DNA of 64,000 bases from Chromatiales bacterium. GTDB lineage: Bacteria > Pseudomonadota > Gammaproteobacteria > UBA6429. Numbering within the stretch: the first letter of the stretch is position 1; each line of letters starts with the position of its first letter. Shown piece after piece: positions 35,522-43,663 of the stretch. The stretch spans positions 248,001-312,000 of the forward strand of contig JALTJN010000515.1 in the NCBI GenBank assembly GCA_027076405.1, given 5' to 3'. The position numbers were made by a program, and so were the translations under genes. The notes beneath the pieces were generated by a model that was given only the letters and a program-made list of their open reading frames with translations, was not told the DNA's origin and made no database searches.

Positions 35522-35827
35522 ATGAATCATCTTTTAAAGTACGCAAGCCTGTTTAGCCTTTTAGCGACTATATCTACAATCTCACATGCAGATATTGCAA
35601 ATGGTAAAGAACTGCATGACAGTAACTGCACAAGCTGCCATATTTCTATTCAAGGTGGTGATGGCTCCGGAATTTATACACGGGAAAATAACCGCATAAC
35701 TTCATACCCCGCGTTAATTAAACAAGTTAATCGTTGCCGGGATAGTTTAGGCATGGAATGGCCTAAAGAGCATATTGATGATGTAGTTGAATACCTGAAT
35801 TCTACATTCTACAAATTCAAAAAATAA
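35522..35827 (+). CDS. Small periplasmic cytochrome c
   Basis: The product is 101 residues. A signal peptide ends near ISHADIANG. One haem-binding site CTSCH follows in the mature protein (LHDSNCTSCHISIQGGDGSG), and a later Met (SLGMEWPKEHIDDVV) is the likely sixth ligand. The C-terminal helix DDVVEYLNSTFYKF is typical of class I cytochromes. The electron donor and acceptor are unknown. It sits between the M48 protease and phhB genes, 25 nt and 5 nt away, likely in one transcript. Confidence 0.92.
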   Translation: MNHLLKYASLFSLLATISTISHADIANGKELHDSNCTSCHISIQGGDGSGIYTRENNRITSYPALIKQVNRCRDSLGMEWPKEHIDDVVEYLNSTFYKFKK

Positions 35828-35832
35828 GATAC

Positions 35833-36165
35833 ATGCTTTTAACCGAACAGCATTGTTCAGCACAAACAGATAGTTCTCTCCTTACCGAAAAAGAACGTAA
35901 TATATTACTAAAGCAAATTCCTGAATGGAGATATTCAGATAAAAACGCAGGTATAATTCGCTCGTACACATTTAAAGATTATTACCAGACCCTTTCTTTT
36001 ATTAATACAATCGCAAAAATAATTCACACTGAAAATCATCATCCACAAATTTCTTTTGACTACAATAACTGCACTATTCATTACACTACTCATTCTGCAG
36101 GTGGAGTCACTCTTTTTGATTTAATATGTGCAGCATATATTGAAAAATCATTTTTACACAAATAA
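35833..36165 (+). CDS. phhB: Pterin-4a-carbinolamine dehydratase
   Basis: The product is 110 residues with the family signature TENHHPQISFDYNNCTIHYT (the His-His-Pro site) and TTHSAGGVTLFDL. It recycles the hydroxylated pterin cofactor of aromatic amino acid hydroxylases. No hydroxylase gene (phhA) is next to it, but a stand-alone copy near rsgA is common in gammaproteobacteria. It follows the cytochrome gene by 5 nt. Confidence 0.93.
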   Translation: MLLTEQHCSAQTDSSLLTEKERNILLKQIPEWRYSDKNAGIIRSYTFKDYYQTLSFINTIAKIIHTENHHPQISFDYNNCTIHYTTHSAGGVTLFDLICAAYIEKSFLHK

Positions 36166-36169
36166 ACTC

Positions 36170-37108
36170 ATGACGAACAAAGCATCAGAAAAAAATAAAT
36201 CGATAACTGAGCCGGAGCAACTCAAGGGGACTGTTATAGCCGCATACCGCCGTTATACTCTGGTTAAAGGACAGGATAATAATCTACTTCAATGCCAACA
36301 ACGAAAATCGGTTGGTCAGGTTGTTTGTGGTGACGAAGTCAAGTATCAAAAAGAAGATGCAGACACGGGTGTTATTACGTCAGTACAACAACGCCACTCA
36401 ATATTACAACGTCCCGACATTAACAATAATTTAAAAATTATTGCAGCAAATATTGATCAGGTATTCATTGTGGTTGCCAATAAACCGGCACTCAATGAAG
36501 GGCTGATTGATCGCTATCTGGTTGCAGCTGAACATTACCATTTAAAACCGGTTATTTTATTAAACAAAACAGACTTATTTACCGAGCAGGAATTTACAGA
36601 TTTAAAGCAGCGATTACAGCTCTATCAAGACATAGGGTATACCGTAATATATACCAGCGCTAAACAGGAGCATGGGTTAGATTCCCTTTCTGAATTTTTA
36701 AAAAACAATAACAATATCTTTGTTGGGCAGTCCGGTGTAGGAAAATCATCCCTGATTAATACACTTCTCCAGTCAGATGCCCGTATTGGCGAGATTTCTG
36801 AATCGACAGGTAAAGGTAAGCATACAACAACGACGGCATATCTTTACCCGTTAGAAAATAATCAGGGGCATATTATTGATTCGCCCGGGGTTCGTGAATT
36901 TGGATTAATTAAATTATCAAAAGAAGATGTTTTTGAGGGCTTTATTGAGTTCAAACCTTTTATCGGTCATTGCAAATTCAGGGACTGTTCGCATACGAAT
37001 GAGCCGGGCTGTGCACTAAAGAATGCTGTTAAAGAAAATAAAATCACAGCACAGCGCTGGAAAAGTTGCCATCGAATAATCGAATCTTTAAGTGAAAGCC
37101 GCTATTAG
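36170..37108 (+). CDS. rsgA: Ribosome small-subunit-dependent GTPase RsgA
   Basis: The product is 312 residues from the ATG at 36170, 4 nt past the phhB stop; an upstream GTG (36128) would overlap phhB. An N-terminal OB fold (GTVIAAYRRYTLVKG) precedes the circularly permuted GTPase: LLNKTDL (G4), then GQSGVGKSSLINTLL (G1), TTTAYLYPL and DSPGVREFG (G3). The C-terminal zinc site has GHCKFRDCSHTNEPGCAL. RsgA checks late 30S maturation. It converges on motB with 3 nt between stops. Confidence 0.96.
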   Translation: MTNKASEKNKSITEPEQLKGTVIAAYRRYTLVKGQDNNLLQCQQRKSVGQVVCGDEVKYQKEDADTGVITSVQQRHSILQRPDINNNLKIIAANIDQVFIVVANKPALNEGLIDRYLVAAEHYHLKPVILLNKTDLFTEQEFTDLKQRLQLYQDIGYTVIYTSAKQEHGLDSLSEFLKNNNNIFVGQSGVGKSSLINTLLQSDARIGEISESTGKGKHTTTTAYLYPLENNQGHIIDSPGVREFGLIKLSKEDVFEGFIEFKPFIGHCKFRDCSHTNEPGCALKNAVKENKITAQRWKSCHRIIESLSESRY

Positions 37109-37111
37109 ACG

Positions 37112-38068
37112 TTAATGCGTCGTTGCGGCTGCGGGATGTGCTTTATTTTCAGTCACCCCTTCATTTTCAATAATAGAGTTCACTGTCGCTTTATTCATCA
37201 CTATAATACTAATACGACGATTAATTGGACTAGCCGGATTTTTTTTGTCAAACAAAACAGTCGAGGATAATCCCACTACCCGTCCAATCTGTGCAGCTGG
37301 CATACCGCCTTTTATCAGTTCACGGCGTGCGGCATTAGCGCGATCAGCAGAGAGTTCCCAGTTACTGTACTGTTTTCTTAAAACTTCACCATCAACAGTT
37401 TCATATTCAATAATCCCTTTACCGAAAGCAGACACGTCAGTATGACCAGTAATACTTATTTTATTTGAAGCGTGTTTGGCAATAGTTTTCGCCACTTCGT
37501 GCAAAATTACCCGAGTATAGGGCTTCAGCTTTTCACTGCCGGCTGAAAACATCGGACGCTTTTTCTTATCAATAATCTGAATACGTAACCCTTCAGGCAT
37601 GACTTCCAATAAAAGTTGATCCTTAAAATCTTTAAGCATATCGCTTTTTTCAATTGTTTCTTTTAATTTAATCAGCAGTTGATCTAATACAACTTTATCT
37701 TTTTCTCGTTGTTTTTCTTTCTCGTCCTTATCTTCATTGTCATCAGAAATGACATCTTCCATTTGCTCAACTTCTGCCTGCTTATTGATTTTTTCCCCGT
37801 CACCATGCGGAATCTCTTTTGTACCACCGAGCTTAATCATACTGGTACTTGCCCCGCCGGGACCGATTAAGGGTGATGGGTTTCTGAACATATCAGATAT
37901 ACCACCACGCATGGCTTCGTCACTGATTCCAAGTAACCAAAGCAAGAGGAAAAAGGCCATCATTGCCGTTACAAAATCTGCATATGCCACTTTCCATGCG
38001 CCACCATGATGACCGCCGCCTTTGACGATCTTCTTAATGACTATCGGTTGTTTTTTATCGTCTGCCAC
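37112..38068 (-). CDS. motB: Flagellar stator protein MotB
   Basis: The product is 318 residues. The membrane helix holds the channel aspartate in VAYADFVTAMMAFFLLLWLL. A long acidic/Lys linker follows (DNEDKDEKEKQREKDK). The OmpA-type peptidoglycan-binding domain has ISITGHTDVSAFGKG, NWELSADRANAARRELIKGG and NRRISIIVM. It pairs with MotA in the next gene, 40 nt upstream. Together with MotCD it gives this cell two stators, as in Pseudomonas aeruginosa. Confidence 0.95.
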   Translation of the reverse strand: MADDKKQPIVIKKIVKGGGHHGGAWKVAYADFVTAMMAFFLLLWLLGISDEAMRGGISDMFRNPSPLIGPGGASTSMIKLGGTKEIPHGDGEKINKQAEVEQMEDVISDDNEDKDEKEKQREKDKVVLDQLLIKLKETIEKSDMLKDFKDQLLLEVMPEGLRIQIIDKKKRPMFSAGSEKLKPYTRVILHEVAKTIAKHASNKISITGHTDVSAFGKGIIEYETVDGEVLRKQYSNWELSADRANAARRELIKGGMPAAQIGRVVGLSSTVLFDKKNPASPINRRISIIVMNKATVNSIIENEGVTENKAHPAAATTH

Positions 38069-38108
38069 TTACTGTACTTTATTGTTTGATAGGTTGATTA
38101 GCAAAATA

Positions 38109-38963
38109 TTATTTTTGCCCTTTGACGTATTCTTCTAATTCGATAAAACTTGGACGTAAATCACTGGTTAATGCCTTACGACCAAATTCAACGGCAATTT
38201 GAGGCGTGTAACCATTTAAAGTTGCGATAATACATGTTTTAGCACAGCCAAAAATTAACCCTTCCTCTTTAGCCTGTTCCCCCATTGATGCGGCCATTGG
38301 ACCAGCAAAACCATAGCCCATCAAAATCCCCATAAAGGTACCCACTAATGCTGCACCAACATGGTGACCAAGGACTTCAGGTGGTTCGCTAATGTAGCCC
38401 ATGGTGATTACAACCCCCATTACTGCAGCAACAATACCAAAAGCCGGTAAGCCATCGGCCATATTTTGTAAGGCATGACTCGGAGCTTCTGCCTCATGGT
38501 GATGTGTTTCCAGTTCAAGGTCCATTAAGCTTTCAAGTTCAAAAGCATTCATGTTTCCGCCAACCATGAGGCGTAAATAATCACAGATAAAATCAACCAG
38601 ATGGTGGTTTCCATTTATTTTTGTAGCCGCTTTGAATATTTCACTATCATGAGGTTCTTCGATATCAGCTTCGAGAGCCATTAAACCTTCTTTACGTGCT
38701 TTCGAAAAAAGATTAAATAACAGTCCCAGTAATTCCATATAGGTTTCTTTTTTATATTTTTGCCCTTTTAATAATCCTATAATGCCTTTGAGAGTACCGA
38801 TAACAACTTTTGCCGGAAAAGCCACAACGAAAGCACCGATTGCACCACCTAAAATTATCAATATCTCAAACGGTTGCCATAAGGCCCCCATGACACCACC
38901 GGATGCGAGGTAGCCAACAATAATACTAGCAATCGTAATAACAAGCCCAAGAATAAATTTCAT
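38109..38963 (-). CDS. motA: Flagellar stator protein MotA
   Basis: The product is 284 residues, the length of the E. coli-type MotA. Four membrane segments are visible, with GLVITIASIIVGYLASGGVM first and GIVAAVMGVVITMGYI and LVGTFMGILMGYGFAGPMAA last. The cytoplasmic loop has SKARKEGLMALEADIEEPHD, the rotor-contact region. It drives rotation with MotB. A sigma-28-type promoter lies 74 nt upstream. Confidence 0.96.
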   Translation of the reverse strand: MKFILGLVITIASIIVGYLASGGVMGALWQPFEILIILGGAIGAFVVAFPAKVVIGTLKGIIGLLKGQKYKKETYMELLGLLFNLFSKARKEGLMALEADIEEPHDSEIFKAATKINGNHHLVDFICDYLRLMVGGNMNAFELESLMDLELETHHHEAEAPSHALQNMADGLPAFGIVAAVMGVVITMGYISEPPEVLGHHVGAALVGTFMGILMGYGFAGPMAASMGEQAKEEGLIFGCAKTCIIATLNGYTPQIAVEFGRKALTSDLRPSFIELEEYVKGQK

Positions 38964-39036
38964 TTTCTAAATCAATCCTAAATTTAAGTTCGATGATCTA
39001 TTTTTAAATACCATATCACGGTAATCACTAAAAATC

Positions 39037-39064
39037 ATATCGACCAATCATAATAAATACTTTA
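39037..39064 (-). promoter_or_regulatory. Sigma-28-type promoter for motAB
   Basis: The minus strand reads TAAAG, 15 nt, GTCGATAT, against the consensus TAAAG and GCCGATAA (6 of 8 in the -10 half). The 15-nt spacing equals that of the cheY promoter at 22.6 kb. It ends 74 nt before the motA start, close to the distance seen at cheY. Confidence 0.7.
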
Positions 39065-39088
39065 GAAAATTCTTAACCTGACCGATAC
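39061..39088 (+). promoter_or_regulatory. Possible divergent sigma-28-type promoter for the HDOD gene
   Basis: The plus strand reads TTTAG, 15 nt, ACCGATAC, with 6 of 8 matches in the -10 half and only 3 of 5 in the -35. Its -35 overlaps that of the motAB promoter, back to back. It lies about 122 nt before the HDOD start. The identical spacing is the main support. Confidence 0.35.
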
Positions 39089-39210
39089 ATCAGTAGAGTT
39101 TGTACAAAATGAATAATATCTGTTAAATATGAATATGTTTAACGATTAATTAGCACAATAAAACAGCGTGAACTTTTATTCACTTTTATATCACAAATTT
39201 TGAGTATTGA

Positions 39211-40653
39211 ATGGGCAATAATAATATTAACAAATGGGTAGAACTTGCAGCTAAAGAACCAATCCCGGTGCTTAAATACACAATTAAACAATTGCGTGAT
39301 TTATGTCGTAAAGAAGAAATACCCTTAAAAGAAATTACCCATGTTGTTGAGCGTGATCCCGGCTTAGTTGTACACATTTTGCGCACGGCCAATAATCGAC
39401 CTAAAAGCAGACTATCAACAGAAATAACCCATGTAAATCAGGCGTTTAGATTAATGGGTACTGAACAACTCACAAAACTACCTGATGCTTTACCTGCTAT
39501 TGGTGACATATTAGATGGCTCGGCTAAAGTAAGACTACTTGCCACTTTTAACCGTGCCTACCATGCAGCACGTTTTGCGACAGATTGGGCAGCCATAAGA
39601 CGTGATATGACACCTGATGAAGTTTTTGCAGCCGCCCAGCTTCATTTTATGGGTGAAATGATCCTCTCAATACATGCGCCTGAACTGCTTGAAAAAATCA
39701 CCGCTTTAAGAGTAAAAGATCATATTGCTTCAGAAGAAGCCCAGTATATCGTTCTTGGATTCACACTGAATGAACTAACTAAAAAAATTGCTGAAAAACT
39801 AAAATTTCCGCAACTCGTCACAGAAGCATTATCTGCCGAGAATGCAAAATTTCCTCGAGCTTATGGCATTATGCTGGGTGTTCAGCTTGCACGTAATATT
39901 ACCTATGAAGGTTGGTATGCGGAGCCGACGTTTCAAATCCAGGAACAAATTGCAGAATGGATGGATATTAGTGTTGATGAAGTCATTGCTCGGACTCATG
40001 TCATCGCCGCTGAAGTAGCGCGAGAAATTCCACAATATGATACCGAGCCGGCAGCTCGACTACTTCCACTTATCAGAGAATTCCCTGCTGAAAATTCAGC
40101 AGATCAAGACAGCAGTGCTCATGAACATGCGGCTATTTGCCTCATTCCACAACTTTCTTTATTGCGAGATGCTGTACAAAAGATGACAAAATTTTCACCT
40201 AAAGACATCAGTGTTGATGAGTTTATTCAGCATGTAGTATCAACTATGCATGATGGTATTGGACTAAATCGCGTCGTGTTTAGTCTTTATAATGATGAAG
40301 AACATTTATTAGAAGGACAGGTTTTCAAAGGTGCAGAGAATGATCCGGTGTTTAACCGGTTTGAAATCAAACTCGGAGACAATAATATATTTTCTCACCT
40401 GATAACTAAACCTCAGGCTGTTTTAATGAATGAAGCAAGCCGTCCAAAGTTCTGGCCACTTGTGACCAGTGATTTTCAAAAACTAATCAATACAAATTCA
40501 TTTGTGGCTATGTCTATTTTTGTAAAAAATAAACCTTATGGATTGTTTTATGCAGACAGACATACATCTACCTGTCAGATAGAAGAAAGAAGTTATAATT
40601 ACTTTAAAACACTTTGCACGCATGCGACTAAAGCATTAGAACAATTGATCTAA
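39211..40653 (+). CDS. HDOD-domain signalling protein with C-terminal GAF-like domain
   Basis: The product is 480 residues. The N-terminal part (about 10-250) is an HDOD domain, a relative of HD phosphohydrolases without the catalytic metal site (VVERDPGLVVHILRTANNR, FRLMGTEQLTKLPDALPAIG, HFMGEMILSIHAPELLEKI). The C-terminal part (about 300-480) has a GAF-type pattern (MHDGIGLNRVVFSLYNDEE, FVAMSIFVKNKPYGLFYADR). Such proteins often act in flagellar, stress or cyclic-di-GMP regulation. It is divergent from motAB with a possible shared promoter zone. The actual signal and output are not known. Confidence 0.87.
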   Translation: MGNNNINKWVELAAKEPIPVLKYTIKQLRDLCRKEEIPLKEITHVVERDPGLVVHILRTANNRPKSRLSTEITHVNQAFRLMGTEQLTKLPDALPAIGDILDGSAKVRLLATFNRAYHAARFATDWAAIRRDMTPDEVFAAAQLHFMGEMILSIHAPELLEKITALRVKDHIASEEAQYIVLGFTLNELTKKIAEKLKFPQLVTEALSAENAKFPRAYGIMLGVQLARNITYEGWYAEPTFQIQEQIAEWMDISVDEVIARTHVIAAEVAREIPQYDTEPAARLLPLIREFPAENSADQDSSAHEHAAICLIPQLSLLRDAVQKMTKFSPKDISVDEFIQHVVSTMHDGIGLNRVVFSLYNDEEHLLEGQVFKGAENDPVFNRFEIKLGDNNIFSHLITKPQAVLMNEASRPKFWPLVTSDFQKLINTNSFVAMSIFVKNKPYGLFYADRHTSTCQIEERSYNYFKTLCTHATKALEQLI

Positions 40654-40663
40654 GCAATAAACC

Positions 40664-41260
40664 TTAAAAAACCTGTCGTCCAGTAAAGGCATGTGAAAGA
40701 GTGCTGCTGTTTACGTATTCAAGCTCACCACCAACCGGTACACCATGTGCAATTCGGCTAGCTGTTATATTACGGGAATTCACCATTTCACTAATGTAAT
40801 GAGCCGTTGCTTCACCTTCAACAGTAAAGTTGGTCGCTAAAACAACTTCTTTAATTTCACCTGCATCAAGTCTTTGCGCCAGCAGATTCAAACCAATTTC
40901 TTCAGGCCCTATTCCATCAAGCGGCGAAAGATGCCCCATTAAAACAAAATACAAACCTTTATAATGTGTAGATTGCTCTATCACCTGAACATCGGAGGGC
41001 GTTTCAACAATACACAGTAAAGATCGATCACGATGATGACTCTCGCAAATATCACAAAGTTTTTGCTCACTTAAACTTCGACATTGCTCGCAGTGACCGA
41101 CCTCTGCTACTGCTTTGGCAAGAATGCTACTTAAATTTTCTGCACCAGTACGATCACGCTCAAGCAAATGATACGCCATACGCTGAGCAGATTTTGGACC
41201 TACACCGGGTAAACAGCGTAAGGCTTCTATCAATTGATTTACAAGTGCACTCCCTGACAT
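40664..41260 (-). CDS. recR: Recombination mediator RecR
   Basis: The product is 198 residues. It has the helix-hairpin-helix start ([20 protein letters not shown]), the C4 zinc motif ([18 protein letters not shown]), a Toprim domain ([33 protein letters not shown]) and the C-terminal [15 protein letters not shown]. With RecO and RecF it loads RecA on gapped DNA. It follows ybaB by 5 nt; the order dnaX-ybaB-recR is conserved in most bacteria. Confidence 0.97.
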   Translation of the reverse strand: MSGSALVNQLIEALRCLPGVGPKSAQRMAYHLLERDRTGAENLSSILAKAVAEVGHCEQCRSLSEQKLCDICESHHRDRSLLCIVETPSDVQVIEQSTHYKGLYFVLMGHLSPLDGIGPEEIGLNLLAQRLDAGEIKEVVLATNFTVEGEATAHYISEMVNSRNITASRIAHGVPVGGELEYVNSSTLSHAFTGRQVF

Positions 41261-41265
41261 AGTAT

Positions 41266-41589
41266 TTAAAAAGGAAGTTTCATCCCGCCAGGTAAATTTA
41301 AGCCGGCTGTCATGCCTGACATTTTATCTGCTGATGTTTTTTCAACCTGACGCACCGCGTCGTTAACGGCTGCAGCAATTAAGTCTTCCAACATATCTTT
41401 ATCATCACTTAATAAACTGTCATCAATAGAGACACGTTTAACATCATGACGACAAGTCATAACCACCGATACCATACCGCCACCTGACTGCCCGGTAACT
41501 TCAATATTTGCCATTTCTTCCTGCGCTTTAGCCATATCTGCCTGCATTTTTTGCGCTTGCTTCATCAAGTTTCCGATTCCGCCTTTCAT
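41266..41589 (-). CDS. ybaB: YbaB/EbfC nucleoid-associated protein
   Basis: This small 107-residue DNA-binding protein has the start [20 protein letters not shown], a central strand region ([20 protein letters not shown]) and [18 protein letters not shown]. It ends [16 protein letters not shown], as in the family. It coats DNA as a dimer and is co-transcribed with dnaX and recR. It lies 45 nt after dnaX. Confidence 0.96.
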   Translation of the reverse strand: MKGGIGNLMKQAQKMQADMAKAQEEMANIEVTGQSGGGMVSVVMTCRHDVKRVSIDDSLLSDDKDMLEDLIAAAVNDAVRQVEKTSADKMSGMTAGLNLPGGMKLPF

Positions 41590-41634
41590 AGTTTTACCTC
41601 AATATATTCTGTTGTTAAATTTTTAAAATTCGTT

Positions 41635-43326
41635 TTAATTTTCATCTAAAGCTGTGTCTATTGGCTGAACTGATTCAATATTAACATTTGCATTAAATGC
41701 ATCCATAATATTTTTTACATTATCATCATTAATAATAGAGTTTTCTGCTTCTGATTGTCGTTCTTGCTGTTCTCTTCCACTACGCGCTGCTGGCGTTTCA
41801 GTTTCTACTTTAGTTGTTTCAATATGTAGTTTTAATTCTGCATTAAAATATACTGACAGTTTTTCTTGCAGTTGAGATGAACGTTCGGGTGTCAACATAG
41901 CAGCATGAGATGGTGCTACGGCTAAATTTAATTGCATATTACTAACACTAACGAAGGCACTATGTTCAACTAACTGCTTAAGAATACCGACAACATTTAA
42001 TGACGACACCACTTCATGCCAGTTGGTAGCCGATAACAAATCCAGAGATAATTTGTTTTTTGTAACAGCTACCTGACTTGATGTAACAATATTTTTTGCT
42101 GCATCAATATCAATATTATCTCCCGGTTTTGATTCTGAAAGTGCTTTAGTTTCAGTAGCAGGTGCCGCCTTGGTTTGTGTTTGTGCTTGCTTTGCAGCCG
42201 ACACATTTCTTGATGGTGCAGTTTGTGACTGACCTTTGCCATCATCAGGCTTAAAAGCCAACATACGTAACAAGACCATCTCCAGCCCATTACGTGGATC
42301 GGGAGCTAACGGTAAATCACGTCGCCCTAGTAATGCGATTTGATAATATAACTGAATATCTTCTGCACTTAATGCGTCTAATAATTTAAAGTAACGCTCT
42401 TTGTCGCCCATATTAAAATCATAAGCATCCGGTACCTGTTTCAATAGTGCCAAATAATGCAAACTGGTAATAATTTCGGCTAACACGGCTGAAAAATCCG
42501 GTGCCTGTTGTGCCAGTTCCTGTACACACTGAATAAGTTCAGCGCCATTTTGAGAAACAAGAGCATCTAATAAATCATAAACATGATGCTGTTCAATACT
42601 TCCCAGCATTAAACGTACATCGGCATCATTTACATTGCCATTACTAAATGCGATAGCTTGATCTAACAAACTTAGTGCATCTCGCATACTACCATCAGCA
42701 GCACGCGCTAATTGTAATAAGGCAGCATCTTCGAAAGATAAATTTTCTTTTTCTAGAATAAGCTGCAAGTGCGCCTGAATACGTTCTATCGACAGCCGTC
42801 TTAAATTAAATTGTAAACAACGGGATAAAATAGTAACGGGTAGTTTTTGCGGATCTGTCGTTGCAAGCAAAAATTTTACATGGGGTGGTGGTTCTTCAAG
42901 TGTTTTAAGCAAAGCATTAAAACTATGGCCAGATAACATGTGCACCTCATCGATGAGGTAGACTTTATAACGACCTCGTGTCGGTGCGTACTGAACATTA
43001 TCTAAAAGCTCACGAGTATCTTCAACTTTGGTTCGCGATGCAGCATCAACTTCAATTAAATCAACAAAGCGACCTTCATCAATCTCCTTACACGTGGCAC
43101 ACTCTCCGCACGGCGATGCGCTTACGCCCTGCTCACAATTGAGTGATTTAGCCAAAATACGGGCAATCGTCGTTTTACCAACACCACGAGTACCGGTAAA
43201 CAAAAAGGCATGGTGCAACCGTCCGCTATCGAGAGCATTACTCAAAGCGCGTAATACATGTTCCTGTCCAACCATTTCGGCAAAACCACGGGGACGCCAT
43301 TTACGCGCAAGTACTTGATAACTCAT
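41635..43326 (-). CDS. dnaX: DNA polymerase III tau/gamma subunit
   Basis: The product is 563 residues. The start is typical (YQVLARKWRPRGFAEMVGQE), with Walker A GTRGVGKTTIARILA, a zinc site (CEQGVSASPCGECATC), the Walker B region VYLIDEVHMLS and sensor LLATTDPQKLPVTILSRC. Residues 1-360 form the clamp-loader core; from about 365 the tau-specific part is Gln/Ala/Thr-rich, then folded. A slippery heptamer at codons 423-424 could give a short gamma form of about 437 residues. It follows the SRP RNA gene and precedes ybaB. Confidence 0.96.
   Translation of the reverse strand: MSYQVLARKWRPRGFAEMVGQEHVLRALSNALDSGRLHHAFLFTGTRGVGKTTIARILAKSLNCEQGVSASPCGECATCKEIDEGRFVDLIEVDAASRTKVEDTRELLDNVQYAPTRGRYKVYLIDEVHMLSGHSFNALLKTLEEPPPHVKFLLATTDPQKLPVTILSRCLQFNLRRLSIERIQAHLQLILEKENLSFEDAALLQLARAADGSMRDALSLLDQAIAFSNGNVNDADVRLMLGSIEQHHVYDLLDALVSQNGAELIQCVQELAQQAPDFSAVLAEIITSLHYLALLKQVPDAYDFNMGDKERYFKLLDALSAEDIQLYYQIALLGRRDLPLAPDPRNGLEMVLLRMLAFKPDDGKGQSQTAPSRNVSAAKQAQTQTKAAPATETKALSESKPGDNIDIDAAKNIVTSSQVAVTKNKLSLDLLSATNWHEVVSSLNVVGILKQLVEHSAFVSVSNMQLNLAVAPSHAAMLTPERSSQLQEKLSVYFNAELKLHIETTKVETETPAARSGREQQERQSEAENSIINDDNVKNIMDAFNANVNIESVQPIDTALDEN
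42055..42074 (-). promoter_or_regulatory. Candidate -1 frameshift site in dnaX (tau/gamma switch)
   Basis: The minus strand holds A AAA AAC in the reading frame at 42061-42055, with AGG at 42074-42072, 10 nt upstream. After a -1 slip, 13 codons follow before TGA, giving a product of about 437 residues. The place matches the E. coli gamma frameshift (product 431 residues, A AAA AAG with a ribosome-site-like stimulator about 10 nt upstream). The downstream hairpin is not convincing. Confidence 0.5.
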
Positions 43327-43366
43327 GAAATTCCTTAAAATTATTGGTAATTCAACGCAGTTTAAT

Positions 43367-43394
43367 ATTGTAACTCAAAAATGAACATTTTCGA
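43367..43394 (-). promoter_or_regulatory. Possible sigma-70 promoter for dnaX
   Basis: The minus strand reads TCGAAA, 16 nt, TACAAT, about 40 nt before the dnaX ATG. Matches are 4 of 6 and 5 of 6 to the consensus. It lies between the SRP RNA 3' end and dnaX, so dnaX could be read separately from the RNA gene. Confidence 0.35.
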
Positions 43395-43449
43395 TGTTGC
43401 AGGGCACAAGAAAACAAAAAAAATTGGCAATACTTGAGGATTGTAAGGC

Positions 43450-43561
43450 GGCGACCTGAACAAGCCACACCCCGGCACACAAGTCTACCGCTGTGGCTGC
43501 TCCCTTCCAGGCCTGACCAGGTTCACGGTTTATCGTTGCGGGGGGACCCATCCAAGTCACC
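43450..43561 (-). ncRNA. ffs: 4.5S signal recognition particle RNA
   Basis: The minus strand carries the conserved SRP domain IV: CCTGGTCAGG, the GGAA tetraloop region CTGGAAGGGAGCAGCCA, and TGTGTGCCGGGGTGTGG. The 5' side has CCCCCCGCAACG as in E. coli 4.5S RNA. The ends GGTGACTTG (5') and CAGGTCGCC (3') pair over 9 bp with two G-U wobbles, which sets the limits at 43561 and 43450 (112 nt). It binds Ffh and targets membrane proteins. The place directly upstream of dnaX is common. A run of eight T follows about 30 nt downstream. Exact processed ends are not certain. Confidence 0.95.
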
Positions 43562-43611
43562 ATTGAAGTTACAACAGATAATCTAATAAAAGCTAGATTT
43601 TATCGGGCGTG

Positions 43612-43640
43612 ATTATGAAGCCTGAGGATTACACGGTCAA
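43612..43640 (-). promoter_or_regulatory. Sigma-70 promoter for the SRP RNA gene
   Basis: The minus strand reads TTGACC, 17 nt, CATAAT, followed by a GC-rich discriminator (CACGCCCG), as in stringently controlled stable-RNA promoters. Transcription would start near 43605, about 43 nt before the mature RNA 5' end, implying a processed leader. It fills the space between the upstream histidine kinase stop and ffs. Confidence 0.7.
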
Positions 43641-43663
43641 GATAGATATGCTGAATATATTAA

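Noticed and set aside
39122..39143. Inverted repeat GTTAAA...TTTAAC ahead of the HDOD gene as an operator
   Set aside because: It is short and A/T only, in an A/T-rich gap, so chance is a sufficient explanation.
43375..43563. Open frame of 62 codons across the SRP RNA
   Set aside because: It coincides with the structured RNA on the same strand; the conserved RNA motifs explain the sequence.
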